From Prevotellaceae bacterium UBA1746 (GTDB taxonomy: Bacteria; Bacteroidota; Bacteroidia; Bacteroidales; Bacteroidaceae): a DNA stretch of 8,374 bases. A program made the translations under genes and the position numbers. Location of the stretch: positions 1 through 8,374 of the forward strand of contig CAJPJR010000082.1 in the NCBI GenBank assembly GCA_905369775.1. The letters are read 5' to 3'. Below, piece after piece: positions 7,314 to 8,374 of this stretch (position 1 is the first letter of the stretch; every line of letters starts with the position of its first letter). The notes below the pieces were generated by a model. The model was not told where the DNA came from and searched no databases. It worked only from the letters and a program-made list of their open reading frames with translations.

Positions 7314-8137
7314 GTGGCGGGATTTGTGGGGGGAGAAGTGGGGCGACCGCTCGTGTCGGGACGATAGCGACGAAGCTGACGGGGATCGTAGAGGGCGCTG
7401 TGGTCGGGCAGCCGGAGATCGGCGGGACTCAGGCGACCGACGTGGTAACGGCCGGCAGCGGCAAAGGTGAGGAGGTGCAAACGGCAGTCGGGAACGGCAC
7501 GAAAGGTGCGCGCCACGGCGGTGAGGGTGGCGCCGACGGTGATGACATCGTCGACGATGAGCAACCGGCGGGCGGTGACGGCGCCGACATCGCGCAGGGC
7601 GAAGATGCCTTCGACGTTGGCGTGACGTTCGCTCGGAGCGAGGGTGGTTTGCGAGGGATTGTCGACGGTGCGTTCGATCCAGTCGGTGCGTACGGGGAGG
7701 TGGAGTTCGTCGGCGAGACCGAGGGCGATGTGTTCGCTCTGGTTGTAACCGCGTTGCTGTTCGCGCCGGCGGGAGAGGGGAACGGGGACAATGGCCTCGA
7801 TGCCGTCGAAGAAATCGCCCGATGAGAGGGCGGTGCCCATGACGCGCCCCACCATGCGGGCAAGGTCGGGACGATTGCGGTATTTGAAGGCGTGCACGAG
7901 ACGGGCCACGGCATATTCCGGTTTGTACCAGGCGAAAGCATTGACGCGGTCAACGTTCGGTTCGCTCCAAAAGAGCCGTTCCAGCGGGTTGCCGGGGCGC
8001 CCGTCGAGATGGGTGTAGGGAAGGCGGAGCCAGCAGGCGGGACAGACCCCGGCGCCGGGCAGCGGATTGCCGCACATCACGCAGCGTTCGCCCAAAAGGA
8101 GGGCGAGGGCGGAACGGAGTGCTTGCCGAAGGTTCAT
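7310..8137 (-). CDS. comF: ComF-like phosphoribosyltransferase with N-terminal zinc ribbon
   Basis: Protein of 275 residues. A four-cysteine zinc ribbon (C19-x2-C22 and C32-x2-C35) opens it. A conserved ComF block follows (FKYRNRP 84-90, then PVPLSRRREQQRGYNQSE at 118-135), and the PRPP-binding loop VDDVITVGAT lies at 195-204. In naturally competent bacteria ComF helps single-stranded DNA uptake, and homologues (GntX/ComFC) are common in species with no known competence, so the role here is open. The last ~25 residues are rich in Pro, Thr and Arg and look disordered. It starts 25 bases after the MIP18 gene and overlaps lpxH by 4 bases, so it belongs to that transcript. Family membership is clear; the biochemical function is not settled for the family. 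Confidence 0.88.
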   Translation of the reverse strand: MNLRQALRSALALLLGERCVMCGNPLPGAGVCPACWLRLPYTHLDGRPGNPLERLFWSEPNVDRVNAFAWYKPEYAVARLVHAFKYRNRPDLARMVGRVMGTALSSGDFFDGIEAIVPVPLSRRREQQRGYNQSEHIALGLADELHLPVRTDWIERTVDNPSQTTLAPSERHANVEGIFALRDVGAVTARRLLIVDDVITVGATLTAVARTFRAVPDCRLHLLTFAAAGRYHVGRLSPADLRLPDHSALYDPRQLRRYRPDTSGRPTSPPTNPAT

Positions 8138-8162
8138 GTGCCGGGGGAGGTGGAGAGGAGGG

Positions 8163-8374
8163 TTAAATGAAACCCAGGTCGAGCTTGGCTTCTTCGCTCA
8201 TCATGTCGCGATCCCATTCGGGCTCGAACACAAGGTTGATGCGCACATCTTTGATGCCGGGAATGCTCGACGTCTTGATGCGCACGTCTTCCACGATGAA
8301 GTCGGCAGCGGGACAGTTGGACGCGGTGAGCGTCATGTCGATGTCGAGCAGACCGTCGTCGGCCAGGTCTATAT
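8163..8374 (-). CDS. MIP18/DUF59 family iron-sulfur cluster assembly protein, C-terminal part
   Basis: Only the last 69 residues and stop TAA (8165-8163) are inside the window; the start lies beyond the right edge. The fragment opens IDLADDGLLDIDMTLTASNC, carries the conserved cysteine of the family in TASNCPAAD, and ends FEPEWDRDMMSEEAKLDLGF, a C-terminus typical of Bacteroidota MIP18/SufT-like proteins. Such proteins, about 100 residues long, help deliver or mature iron-sulfur clusters in the cytoplasm, and in Bacteroidota often sit near suf genes. Whether a suf operon lies upstream cannot be seen. It is the first visible gene of the run that goes on to comF and lpxH. Confidence 0.85.
   Translation of the reverse strand, partial: IDLADDGLLDIDMTLTASNCPAADFIVEDVRIKTSSIPGIKDVRINLVFEPEWDRDMMSEEAKLDLGFI

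Overview
The window looks like chromosomal DNA from a Gram-negative Bacteroidota bacterium, probably Bacteroidales (inference). The grounds are the protein flavour, the lack of clear Shine-Dalgarno sites, and a lipid A gene, which implies an outer membrane. The DNA is GC-rich for that group: one 60-base line in the first gene counts about 63% G+C by hand. The exception is the leftmost ~345 bases, at about 38%. Every gene I can support reads on the minus strand, so the order of transcription is from right to left.

Right part (8374 to 6489): a compact run of housekeeping genes. It starts with the C-terminal end of a MIP18/DUF59 iron-sulfur assembly protein. After 25 bases comes a ComF-like zinc-ribbon phosphoribosyltransferase. 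That gene overlaps lpxH (lipid A synthesis) by an ATGA. A good intrinsic terminator follows lpxH.

Middle part (6472 to 4213): a two-gene ABC-2 transporter of the NatA/NatB type. The ATPase gene overlaps the permease gene by 8 bases. The ATPase start codon lies only 17 bases past the terminator U-tract, so its own promoter is not obvious.

Left part (4066 to 1): one very long open frame of 1355 codons with no stop, running off the left edge. Read in order it has an Mrr-like nuclease, a DEAH superfamily 2 translocase, a coupler region, an adenine-N6 methyltransferase and the start of a target recognition domain. This is the layout of single-chain Type ISP restriction-modification enzymes (LlaGI/LlaBIII family), which modify and cut DNA with one polypeptide. 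It is the only defence gene visible. Its C-terminal, target-recognising part changes abruptly to AT-rich DNA, which suggests that the specificity domain was exchanged. A 146-base gap with two small inverted repeats separates it from the transporter.

I found no tRNA, rRNA, CRISPR array, insertion sequence or attachment site. The many long open frames on the plus strand are antisense shadows of these GC-rich genes. I see no clearly new system; the best leads are the mosaic Type ISP enzyme and the terminator placed directly before the transporter operon.
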